A DNA stretch of 42,906 bases, taken from positions 1 to 42,906 of the forward strand of contig JAEWJM010000015.1 of the NCBI GenBank assembly GCA_023386585.1. The letters are read 5' to 3'. Source of the stretch: Bacteroidota bacterium. Lineage in GTDB: Bacteria > Bacteroidota > Bacteroidia > Flavobacteriales > Flavobacteriaceae. Both the position numbers and the translations under genes were made by a program. Within the stretch, counting starts at the first letter, position 1, and each line of letters opens with the position of its first letter. The notes under the pieces are model-generated. The model had not been told where the DNA came from and did no database searches. It saw only the letters and a program-made list of their open reading frames with translations. Shown piece by piece: positions 7,854-15,079 of the stretch.

Positions 7854-9134
7854 TTATGGGAAAATTCCGCGTTGTTTGTATGCAATTTCAATCCGTGATA
7901 TCGCTAAAATATAGGCTGCCGTACGGAAGTCTTTTTTGCCTTCGGTGGCGATGGCATCGACTTTATTAAAGACGGTTGTGAACTTTTTCTCGAGTCGTTC
8001 CAATATTTCCTCGAGATGCCAGATTTCATTGTTCCGGTTTTGAAGCCACTCGAAATAGCTCGCGATAACGCCGCCGGAATTACAAAGGATATCGGGAATA
8101 ATCGGGATATCTCTTTCTTTTAAAATTTGCTCGCCGTCGTAATTGGTCGGACCGTTAGCGCCTTCCGCAACCACCTTCGCCGAAATTTTATAAGCATTTT
8201 CAGCCGTAATCTGGTTTCCCAAAGCTGCCGGAATCAGGATGTCGCAATCGAGTCCGAAAAAGTCGTCGTGGGCAATCTCTTCCGCATGCGAAAAGCCTTT
8301 GATCGATCCGTGGTTCGATCGGGAATAGTCGGCAAGCTTGTCCACGTTGAGTCCGTTTTTATTAATAAGCGTCGCGTGGGCATCCTGAACCGCGGTTAGC
8401 ACAGCGCCGTGTCCGCTAAGGAAGTGCGCCGCCCAATAGCCGACATTTCCAAATCCCTGCACAATAAACCTTTTGCCCTGCAGCGATTCGCCTTTCTTTT
8501 CGTGCCACAGCTTAAGAGACAGGAATACGCCAAAACCCGTCGCACGGTCACGGCCTTCGAGTCCGCCAAACCCAACCGGTTTTCCTGTCACGACATGTTT
8601 GTTCAGGTTTCGCTCAACAGGTCTTTTAGTTGACATATAGGTATCGGCGATCCACGCCATCGTTTGTTCGTTCGTATTCACATCCGGGGCGGGAATATCG
8701 TGTTCCGGACCGATATTGTCGCCGAGTGCGTAGGTAAACCTGCGGGTGATCCGTTCGAGTTCAGCCGGTGAATAATTGTCAGGATCCATCTGGATTCCGC
8801 CTTTTGCGCCGCCATAGGGAAGTCCGGCTAACGAAGTTTTCCAGGTCATCCACATCGCCAGCGCACGGGTGTCATCGACATCAATTGTCGGGTGATAGCG
8901 GAGTCCGCCTTTGTACGGGCCAAGCGCATTATTGTGCTGCACACGGTAGCCGGTAAATATTTCAATCCTGCCGTCGTCCATCCTGACCGGAAAATGCACC
9001 ATAATTTCATTATTCGGCAGCGTCAGGATCTTTCGCACATCGGCATCAAGATTCATGGCATCGGCGGTAGCGTTGAATTGTCCAAGCGCGATTTCATTCA
9101 TTGTCTGTTTTTTGACATCATCGAGTGTAGTCAT
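7854..9134 (-). CDS. gdhA: Glutamate dehydrogenase (Glu/Leu/Phe/Val family)
   Basis: 426 residues, the usual length of the hexameric small-subunit enzymes (RocG/GudB type). It interconverts glutamate with 2-oxoglutarate and ammonium. Substrate-binding Lys K75 (GPYKGGLRY) and K99 (TWKTSL) and catalytic K111 (PYGGAKGGI) are present, as is the dinucleotide fold GFGNVG at about 227-232. Cofactor preference cannot be settled by eye. It heads a run with the Rnk-like and helical proteins. Two direct repeats of TGCCCTAA at 9171-9198 lie upstream, and an NtrC-type activator is encoded close by, so nitrogen control is plausible but not shown. Confidence 0.95.
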   Translation of the reverse strand: MTTLDDVKKQTMNEIALGQFNATADAMNLDADVRKILTLPNNEIMVHFPVRMDDGRIEIFTGYRVQHNNALGPYKGGLRYHPTIDVDDTRALAMWMTWKTSLAGLPYGGAKGGIQMDPDNYSPAELERITRRFTYALGDNIGPEHDIPAPDVNTNEQTMAWIADTYMSTKRPVERNLNKHVVTGKPVGFGGLEGRDRATGFGVFLSLKLWHEKKGESLQGKRFIVQGFGNVGYWAAHFLSGHGAVLTAVQDAHATLINKNGLNVDKLADYSRSNHGSIKGFSHAEEIAHDDFFGLDCDILIPAALGNQITAENAYKISAKVVAEGANGPTNYDGEQILKERDIPIIPDILCNSGGVIASYFEWLQNRNNEIWHLEEILERLEKKFTTVFNKVDAIATEGKKDFRTAAYILAISRIEIAYKQRGIFP

Positions 9135-9170
9135 ATCGTTTATATTTATTTTAGGATGTAAGTCCGTTTT

Positions 9171-9198
9171 TGCCCTAAAGCCAAATGCCGTGCCCTAA
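9171..9198 (-). promoter_or_regulatory. Direct repeats upstream of glutamate dehydrogenase
   Basis: TGCCCTAA occurs at 9171-9178 and 9191-9198, 20 bp apart start to start (two helical turns), 37-64 bp upstream of the start at 9134. On the coding strand they read TTAGGGCA. The spacing fits a dimeric regulator binding one face of the helix. The downstream copy is close to the expected promoter region. The intervening DNA has a poor sigma-54 match (GG then GG instead of GC at -12). Confidence 0.4.
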
Positions 9199-9299
9199 GT
9201 CTGAAACTGATTTTAAGTCCCTTGTTATCAATACATTAAAATATTGGTGATTTAAATTTGCTTCAAATCTGATGGGGAAATTATACCCAACTGATACTA

Positions 9300-9755
9300 C
9301 TATCCCCGAAAGTGCTGGGCGGCGGCGATCGAATAATGCAACAGCAATTGGTGCAGGTCGGTGGTGAATTGGTCCATCTTTTCAGATTTGCGGAAATACG
9401 ACGCGCCGAGCTGGTTCAGACTTGTGGTTTGCTCATCGTTGCATTCGTGGCCGTAAACAACTATTGGTACCGGCGACAATTCATCGAGCTGATTTAGTTT
9501 GGCAACGGATTGCGTACAGGAAACGGTACCGGTATTGGCTGACAGCAGGATCATCGTCGGCCTGTATTTATAAACCCGGATTATTTTGATCGCTTCAGTG
9601 ACATCGCCCGCCACCATTACGGTGAACGATGCCTGGCTTCGGATAAGCGCCGCCTGGAAACTGTCGCGTTGCTTTGCGTCGGAATCTATGAGAAGGTATT
9701 TTGGGTGATTGCCGGAAATTGAATAACCCGGATTGAAGTGAAAAAGACTATCCAT
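9300..9755 (-). CDS. Receiver-like protein without phospho-acceptor Asp
   Basis: About 151 residues from the ATG at 9755; an in-frame ATG at 9806 would add 17 residues with no domain content. The fold follows a response-regulator receiver: an acidic pocket in YLLIDSDAKQRDSF, a beta-3 strand RPTMILLSANTG, a final VVYGHE region and the conserved Lys in ASYFRKSEK. The residue where the phosphorylated Asp should be, at the end of beta-3, is Ser (S72). It should therefore not be phosphorylated in the usual way and may act as an atypical, constitutive or ligand-gated receiver. It lies between the NtrC-type gene and glutamate dehydrogenase. Confidence 0.75.
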   Translation of the reverse strand: MDSLFHFNPGYSISGNHPKYLLIDSDAKQRDSFQAALIRSQASFTVMVAGDVTEAIKIIRVYKYRPTMILLSANTGTVSCTQSVAKLNQLDELSPVPIVVYGHECNDEQTTSLNQLGASYFRKSEKMDQFTTDLHQLLLHYSIAAAQHFRG

Positions 9756-9877
9756 GATCTGCGGTTTTAAGATGCCACCGTTTTGACAAACAGCATACCG
9801 CCGCATGCAAATCGATTTTTTGCCGCTGATAGTGAGGTAGTTGCATCAAAACCGAAAAAAAAATATAAAACTGTGCT

Positions 9878-9911
9878 GGGGAAAAAAGTACCGGAAGTAC
9901 CGATATTCCCC
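9878..9911 (-). terminator. Possible terminator after the NtrC-type gene
   Basis: GGGGAA (9878-9883) and TTCCCC (9906-9911) can pair across a 22-base interval. The interval contains the direct repeats AGTACCG at 9887 and 9896. On the minus strand it starts directly after the regulator's stop codon. The T-run lies inside the stem rather than after it, so this is a weak call. Confidence 0.3.
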
Positions 9912-9912
9912 G

Positions 9913-11232
9913 TTATTGCAGTTTTTGGCGAAGGGTTTTTCGGTCGATCTGAAGTATTTCGGCAGCTTTTGATTTGTTATTTCCAACGGCGGACAGCACA
10001 CGAAGTATGTATGCTTTTTCGATTTCCTTCAATGACTTCAGTTCGTCATCGCCTGCCTCAACCGAATATTTCAGGTAATCGGGCAAGTCGCCGGTTTCGA
10101 TCCGGTCGCCGCTCATGATGATAAGCTTCTGGATTAGATTTTCGAGTTCACGAACATTTCCGGGCCAGGAATGTCGAACAATCAATTCCATTGCCTCGTC
10201 GGAGACAGTCACGCCGGTCTTTCCGTATTCGCGGCCGTATTTTTTGAGAAACAGATCAACAATCGGAGCAATGTCTTCCTTTCGCTCGCGCAAGGGCGGA
10301 ACGGTGATATCAACCACATTCAAACGGTAATACAAATCCTCGCGGAAAGTTCCGTTTTTTGTCATGGCATACAGGTCGTTATTGGTCGCCGCAATAATGC
10401 GTACTGCTATTTTCTGGGTTTTTGTAGATCCGATCATGCTGACTTCCTTCTCCTGCAAAACGCGCAGCAACCGCGTTTGTACCTGTTTCGAGGCATTGCC
10501 GATCTCGTCCAGGAAAATGGTTCCGCCTTCGGCAGCCTGGAATAGGCCGGCGCGGGTTTCATTCGCTCCGGTAAAAGCGCCCTTTACGTGGCCAAAAAGT
10601 TCCGACTCCAGAAGGTTTTCCGGAATTCCGCCACAGTTGACGGCGATGAACGGATTGGCGGCAAAAGCGCCATTATAGTGAATTGCGCGGGCAACGAGTT
10701 CCTTTCCGGTTCCGCTTTCGCCCTGTATTAAAATCGTCGCACGGTTGTTTTTGACGCGTTCGATTACGTCGGCTATTTGCTGCAGCTGCGACGAAGAACC
10801 GATCATCCCGCCGTACGTCAGGACTTTGGCTTCAGCTTCTTTCACTGCCACCGGCTTGCTTTTTCCATGCAGCGACTTTTGCACTGCCGAGCGGAATTCG
10901 TCGTTCGTAAATGGCTTAACCAGATAATCCGCCGCACCCGATTTCAGCGAATTCAGTACACTGTCAACCGACGGATAGCCGGTAATTACCAATTTTGGTA
11001 CGGCAGGATAATGATCCTTTGCGTATTTTATGAGCTCAATCCCGTTGATTCCCGGCATCTGAAGGTCGGTTATCAGTAAATCGATCGTGCTGTCTTTAAG
11101 GATTTCGATCGCTTCATTCACCGACGACGCTTTGTACGCATGGAAATTCAGGCTCTTGAGATTCCGGTGCAGCAATTCCAGCATGTCGTAATCGTCATCA
11201 ACTATAAGGACATTTTCTTTACGTAGGTTCAT
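9913..11232 (-). CDS. Sigma-54-dependent response regulator (NtrC family)
   Basis: 439 residues in the standard NtrC layout. The receiver is at about 1-120 with D56 (LITDLQMPG) and K in LVKPF. The AAA+ domain, about 140-380, has Walker A GESGTGKE (171-178), the sigma-54 contact loop GAFTGA (218-223), Walker B TIFLDEIG and the arginine region REDLYYRL. The C-terminal Fis-type helix-turn-helix ends NKSKAAEILQIDRKTLRQKLQ. It drives open-complex formation at sigma-54 promoters when phosphorylated. Its ATG overlaps the stop of the upstream kinase gene by one base (TAATG), so that kinase is the expected partner. Confidence 0.96.
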   Translation of the reverse strand: MNLRKENVLIVDDDYDMLELLHRNLKSLNFHAYKASSVNEAIEILKDSTIDLLITDLQMPGINGIELIKYAKDHYPAVPKLVITGYPSVDSVLNSLKSGAADYLVKPFTNDEFRSAVQKSLHGKSKPVAVKEAEAKVLTYGGMIGSSSQLQQIADVIERVKNNRATILIQGESGTGKELVARAIHYNGAFAANPFIAVNCGGIPENLLESELFGHVKGAFTGANETRAGLFQAAEGGTIFLDEIGNASKQVQTRLLRVLQEKEVSMIGSTKTQKIAVRIIAATNNDLYAMTKNGTFREDLYYRLNVVDITVPPLRERKEDIAPIVDLFLKKYGREYGKTGVTVSDEAMELIVRHSWPGNVRELENLIQKLIIMSGDRIETGDLPDYLKYSVEAGDDELKSLKEIEKAYILRVLSAVGNNKSKAAEILQIDRKTLRQKLQ

Positions 11233-12323
11233 TATTGATGTTTTATCGGTAATTGGATTTTGAAAACGGTTCCGGTCGGATCGTTGTCGGCCGTCGAAAT
11301 AAATCCCTTATGGCTTTTGACGATCCCGTGAACCACGCTGAGTCCGAGGCCGGTTCCGTCACCGGCCGGCTTCGAGGTGAAAAACGGCTCGAAAACCTTG
11401 TCCTTTTTGTCGTCGGGAATTCCCACCCCCTGATCGGCGATGTTGATGTACAGCCAGTCGCTGTCGTTGGTAATATCGATTGTAATCGTGCTGCCTTTAG
11501 GTGAAAAATAAATGGAGTTCATCACAATGTTGAAAAGCACCTGGGTGAATTGTATGTTGTCGACCTGCGCTTTCAGTTCGGCATTTTTGATCCGAAGCAG
11601 AAAGGAGATTCCGGCATTTTTGAAGTTGGGCTCCAGCAATCGCAGCGTTTGATCTACGATCGGGCCAATTTCAACCGATTCGATGTGTTGCGGCATTTCG
11701 CACGAAAAAAACATCAGCTTTTTGACGATTTCGCGGGAATAAATGGCGGCCTTGACGACTTTAGCGCTGTCTTCGCGGCTTTGGCGGTCGGTCGACCGTT
11801 CGCGGATCAGCTCGGCATATCCCAAAATATTTCCAAGCGGCGTGTTGAGTTCGTGTGCAATCCCGGCTGTTATTTCACCCAATATCGACAGCCGGTCGGT
11901 TCGCTCGGCGCTTCGTTTTAAAATCTGGATCCTTTCGTTGTGGAGGTGTTTTTCATAGTAGCTGCTGATTTCCGAAGCCACTATCCGCAAAAGCCGCAGC
12001 TCGTCGTCAAGAAAATCGGCATTGCTAAACTTCGCCGCATCGTATTGGACTTTTATAGTTCCGCGTACATCATTAAAAATGACCAGCTCGGCTTCCTGCG
12101 AAACGGCATTGCCGATTGTAGCGGTGTGGAAACGGTGTTCGTCAAGTATGAGTTCGACAACGGCATCGTCAGGATGAAGCCACGCTTCTTTCAATGCAAA
12201 GCAAATCTGTTCCAATGTCTCGCCGATCGGGCCATCTTTCAGCAATATGACAGAAATGGTGTTGAGGCACGAAAGCTCTTTGATCCGTTCGCGCAACTGC
12301 TCTTCGGTAGTAAATTCCTTCAT
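11232..12323 (-). CDS. Soluble sensor histidine kinase, partner of the NtrC-type regulator
   Basis: 363 residues without membrane segments. The N-terminal part (about 1-130) looks like a small GAF-type input domain. A coiled coil leads to the dimerisation helix with H157 (GIAHELNTPLGNILGYAEL). The ATPase domain follows, with VLFNIVMNSIYFSP, DQGVGIP and GTGLGLSVV. It should phosphorylate D56 of the regulator encoded one base downstream. The input is cytoplasmic and unknown. A CAAAGCTA sequence at 12425-12432, the reverse complement of a -7 box, lies about 100 bp upstream without a clear -33 partner. Confidence 0.93.
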   Translation of the reverse strand: MKEFTTEEQLRERIKELSCLNTISVILLKDGPIGETLEQICFALKEAWLHPDDAVVELILDEHRFHTATIGNAVSQEAELVIFNDVRGTIKVQYDAAKFSNADFLDDELRLLRIVASEISSYYEKHLHNERIQILKRSAERTDRLSILGEITAGIAHELNTPLGNILGYAELIRERSTDRQSREDSAKVVKAAIYSREIVKKLMFFSCEMPQHIESVEIGPIVDQTLRLLEPNFKNAGISFLLRIKNAELKAQVDNIQFTQVLFNIVMNSIYFSPKGSTITIDITNDSDWLYINIADQGVGIPDDKKDKVFEPFFTSKPAGDGTGLGLSVVHGIVKSHKGFISTADNDPTGTVFKIQLPIKHQ

Positions 12324-12517
12324 AAGTAAAGATCGAAGAATTCAAATAAATGTACTCAATTAATTGGAAACGATCCGCCTTGCGACGCTTCGCCGACAAT
12401 CAAACGCCGCGTGCAAATGCGCCTCAAAGCTAATAACACTATATTTTGAAATGGCTAAGTTTATGTTAATTGCGTGGCCGCGAACCGCCGAAAGCGCAAA
12501 GCTCAGTATTTAAAGGT

Positions 12518-12525
12518 TACCTTTG
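12518..12525 (+). promoter_or_regulatory. Bacteroidetes -7 promoter box
   Basis: TACCTTTG fits the Bacteroidetes -7 consensus TAnnTTTG exactly. It ends 4 bp before the GTG at 12530, so a transcript from it would be almost leaderless. No TTG lies at the right -33 distance. Confidence 0.4.
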
Positions 12526-12529
12526 CCGC

Positions 12530-12898
12530 GTGAAAAACCGGTTCGTCATAGCATCACTTTCGTTGTTTTCGGTATTATTCTACTTCCTGGTAAGTACGGG
12601 CAATACAGACGCTTTTGTTGTACACCATGATGCCGGAAAGCACGCGATTCCTGAAAATCAAAAAGCCGGTTTCAGCGGATTTGAAAACCATGCAACGGTT
12701 GTGCAATTTGCTTCCGTAATCCATGTTGGATCGGTATGTAAAACTGCCGGCAAGTCGTTTTTCGGGTCTGTATTATTGTTTCCGGCGGAAATCAAACCGG
12801 CGCAACCGTCATTTTCGCAACAGCTTGCTTATTCCACAGATGTGCTGTACCGATTAAAACTGATTGATCGGCTTTTTCCCTTTCACAGCTTCTGGTGA
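12530..12898 (+). CDS. Small hypothetical exported or anchored protein
   Basis: About 122 residues from the GTG at 12530. A TTG at 12470 would extend the frame, but the extension is upstream of the -7 box and has no protein-like character. The N-terminus (VKNRFVIASLSLFSVLFYFLVS) is a signal peptide or anchor. The rest is His-rich near residue 30 (VVHHDAGKH) and ends YRLKLIDRLFPFHSFW, an aromatic tail reminiscent of small periplasmic proteins often found near metal transporters in Flavobacteria. No family is recognised with confidence. Confidence 0.55.
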   Translation: MKNRFVIASLSLFSVLFYFLVSTGNTDAFVVHHDAGKHAIPENQKAGFSGFENHATVVQFASVIHVGSVCKTAGKSFFGSVLLFPAEIKPAQPSFSQQLAYSTDVLYRLKLIDRLFPFHSFW

Positions 12899-12993
12899 TT
12901 TAATTGACAAATTCCCATTGCAGTACGAACTGCACCTTCAGTTGAAGCAAGCCTTCAGCTGGAAATCTTTTTGTCTAATTAAATTAAGAAATC

Positions 12994-13479
12994 ATGGATT
13001 TAGGAACTTCGATAATTGCTGTCGTACTGATAGCGCTGTGTGCTCTGCCGTTTTACCTGATGCACCGCAAAAATATTTTAAAGCGAAAGAAGACGCTGCA
13101 AACGGTCTTCCATATTGCCCATAAACAACAGCTTGAAATTGGTCGCCACGACTGCTGGCTGGAATCATTAATTGCGATTGACCGGCAGGATTCGACCTTG
13201 TTTTTTTCGCTTCATTCCGCCAACGAGAATGCATACGAAATAATCGATCTTTCGTTGGTCGATGCTTGTGAACTCGTGCGCACGCCAAACCATAATGACG
13301 GAATCAAAAGCCTTGGCCTGCAGCTGTTTTTTTCGGGAAAAGCGCCGGATTTATATCTTGAGTTCTATAGCGACAGCAAGAACATGATGGCCGCCAATGA
13401 ATTTGAAATTGCCCGGAAATGGCAGGCGATCATCGGACAAGCGGTTCAATCGAAAAAACTGAAAAGAAACAGCGCCTAA
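12994..13479 (+). CDS. Hypothetical membrane-anchored protein
   Basis: 161 residues with a single N-terminal membrane segment (about 4-23, SIIAVVLIALCALPFYLMH), then a basic stretch (RKNILKRKK) that should place the rest in the cytoplasm. The soluble part has regular beta and helix patterning but no motif that I know. It follows the small exported protein by 95 bp and ends 3 bp before the convergent DUF389 gene, with no terminator visible in between. Confidence 0.75.
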   Translation: MDLGTSIIAVVLIALCALPFYLMHRKNILKRKKTLQTVFHIAHKQQLEIGRHDCWLESLIAIDRQDSTLFFSLHSANENAYEIIDLSLVDACELVRTPNHNDGIKSLGLQLFFSGKAPDLYLEFYSDSKNMMAANEFEIARKWQAIIGQAVQSKKLKRNSA

Positions 13480-13482
13480 CGG

Positions 13483-14820
13483 TCAACGTTTTTTCGGAAC
13501 CACCTTTTTCTTCTGGGTTACGGCAGCCGTCGTGTCCTGCAGCAGGAGTACATTGGCGTGCAGCTTTTGACCGAGCCATGCGCCAAGCCTTTGCTGATCA
13601 GCCACTGGTATTGCCTTTTTCGCCCGGTAAAGCGATACCTGGATGGTGCGGGAACTGTCGGTTAGCGGATTGAATTCGTGCCGCGAAACGGCAAGCGCCG
13701 TGATATCGGGAAACAATATTTTGGCTTCAGACAAGATTTCGGCATTGTCGGCACGCGTTTCCTGCAATTGTTTTTGCAGGTTTGCGATAAGAAGGTCCTT
13801 TTGGCTTTCCTGTGTACGTGCAATGCCGATTTCATTTAGAATATCGCTCTTCAGATCGGTGGTGTCCTGCCGGATGCGCAGCTGAGTATTTGACAGATCG
13901 TACTGCGCAAGCTTTTTCTCCAGTGCGTCGGTTTCAACTTTTGAAAACCGTTTTGAAAGCAACGCAATGTCTATTTTTTTAGGATTGGCATTGTACGACG
14001 TTTTCCGGTAAATCAGGGTATATCCTTTATTTGAGAATTCAGACTGGAGGAAAGTGTTGACTTTCTGGTCGAATTTACGTTCCTCGTACAGCTGATACGC
14101 AAAATAAATACCCGGAACCAGCATAATCGCGATCAGGAAAGTCATTGCATTGCGAACTAATCTTTGCCGCCGCTTGTCGACTTGCTGCAGGAGCGGGTAT
14201 TTTAAATATTTGACGATTAGGAAAGTCGCGATACAAATAAATACGCAGTTTATGGCGTAGAGGTAAAGTGCACCAAAGAAATAGCGCAAATTGCCCACGG
14301 CGAGACAATATCCGGCGGTGCAAAGCGGCGGCATCAGTGCGGTTGCGATCGCGACACCCGCTACCGGATTTCCTTTTTCTATACGTGTCAGGGCAATTAC
14401 GCCCACGAGTCCGCCGAAAAAAGCGATCAGGATGTCGTAGATGTTCGGAGAGGTTCGCGCCAGAATTTCGGACTGGATTTCCTTGAACGGACTCAGGAAA
14501 AAATACAGTGTCGCCACTACAAGGCTTACACCCGTGGCAATTAAAAGGTTTTTGAGCGATTTGCGCAGTAAGGAGAAATCAAATACGGCAAGTCCGAATC
14601 CTGCCCCGACAATTGGCCCCATCAGCGGCGAAATGAGCATCGCGCCAATAATGACAGCCGATGAGTTTACGTTCAGCCCAATTGAAGCGATGACGATGGC
14701 ACACGCAAGAATCCAGATATTGGCACCACGGAAAGAAACATTGTACAATACGTTTTCCAGTACTTTTCGCCGGTTTTCTTCGCCGTGCTTGAGGCTTAAC
14801 AGCGCAATCAGTTTATTCAT
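13483..14820 (-). CDS. DUF389 (TIGR00341) family membrane protein
   Basis: 445 residues. The N-terminal 240 or so hold about six hydrophobic segments with the DUF389 signature: SSAVIIGAMLISPLMGPI, GVIALTRIEKGNPVAGVAIATALMPPLCTAG and the YLYAINCVFICIATFLIV helix. The C-terminal 200 residues are soluble, with a coiled-coil stretch at about 350-380. The biochemical role of DUF389 proteins is not established. The 259 bp upstream separate it from the trehalose gene, so it need not belong to that pathway. Confidence 0.92.
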   Translation of the reverse strand: MNKLIALLSLKHGEENRRKVLENVLYNVSFRGANIWILACAIVIASIGLNVNSSAVIIGAMLISPLMGPIVGAGFGLAVFDFSLLRKSLKNLLIATGVSLVVATLYFFLSPFKEIQSEILARTSPNIYDILIAFFGGLVGVIALTRIEKGNPVAGVAIATALMPPLCTAGYCLAVGNLRYFFGALYLYAINCVFICIATFLIVKYLKYPLLQQVDKRRQRLVRNAMTFLIAIMLVPGIYFAYQLYEERKFDQKVNTFLQSEFSNKGYTLIYRKTSYNANPKKIDIALLSKRFSKVETDALEKKLAQYDLSNTQLRIRQDTTDLKSDILNEIGIARTQESQKDLLIANLQKQLQETRADNAEILSEAKILFPDITALAVSRHEFNPLTDSSRTIQVSLYRAKKAIPVADQQRLGAWLGQKLHANVLLLQDTTAAVTQKKKVVPKKR

Positions 14821-14953
14821 CCGTTTTTCTTTAGTTAGCTCTAAGCTTTGAGTTTGTATTCTTTTCTTCGCCGCTGAATTCTATTTTGACCCGCGGATAT
14901 TTTCCGTTTGCTGAGGCGGCAGAAATACTCCAATTGCGTTGCCTGCGTTAGCG

Positions 14954-15008
14954 ATTGCAATGGAAATCATTTTGAAAAGCGCAGCGGAGCAAAATATTGC
15001 AATGGAAA
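14954..15008. repeat. Short direct repeat between DUF389 and OtsAB genes
   Basis: ATTGCAATGGAAA is present at 14954-14966 and again at 14996-15008, each followed within about 20 bp by an AAAGCGC or AAGCGCGGCG segment. The surrounding intergenic DNA (14821-15079) is G/C-rich for a spacer. The 63-codon open frame across it (14881-15072) is repetitive and not convincing as a gene. Confidence 0.5.
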
Positions 15009-15079
15009 GCGCGGCGCGAAGCAATGAGCGCAACGCCCACAATCCGCAGCCGAAAACGCTGGCTATTACCAACCGAAAA

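Noticed and set aside
9180..9196. Sigma-54 promoter upstream of glutamate dehydrogenase
   Set aside because: GGGCACG fits the -24 part, but the -12 part has GG where GC is required, and the spacing that would give GC is off by one.
9878..9890. TTTTTTCCCC tract upstream of the degenerate receiver as a third copy of the 21017/22308 operator
   Set aside because: The distance to a promoter box does not match, and the tract pairs with GGGGAA next to the NtrC-type stop codon, so a 3'-end hairpin explains it better.
14881..15072. 63-codon open frame between DUF389 and OtsAB genes
   Set aside because: Ala/Ile/Ser-rich translation of a repeated ATTGCAATGGAAA-containing spacer; no start signal or relatives recognised.
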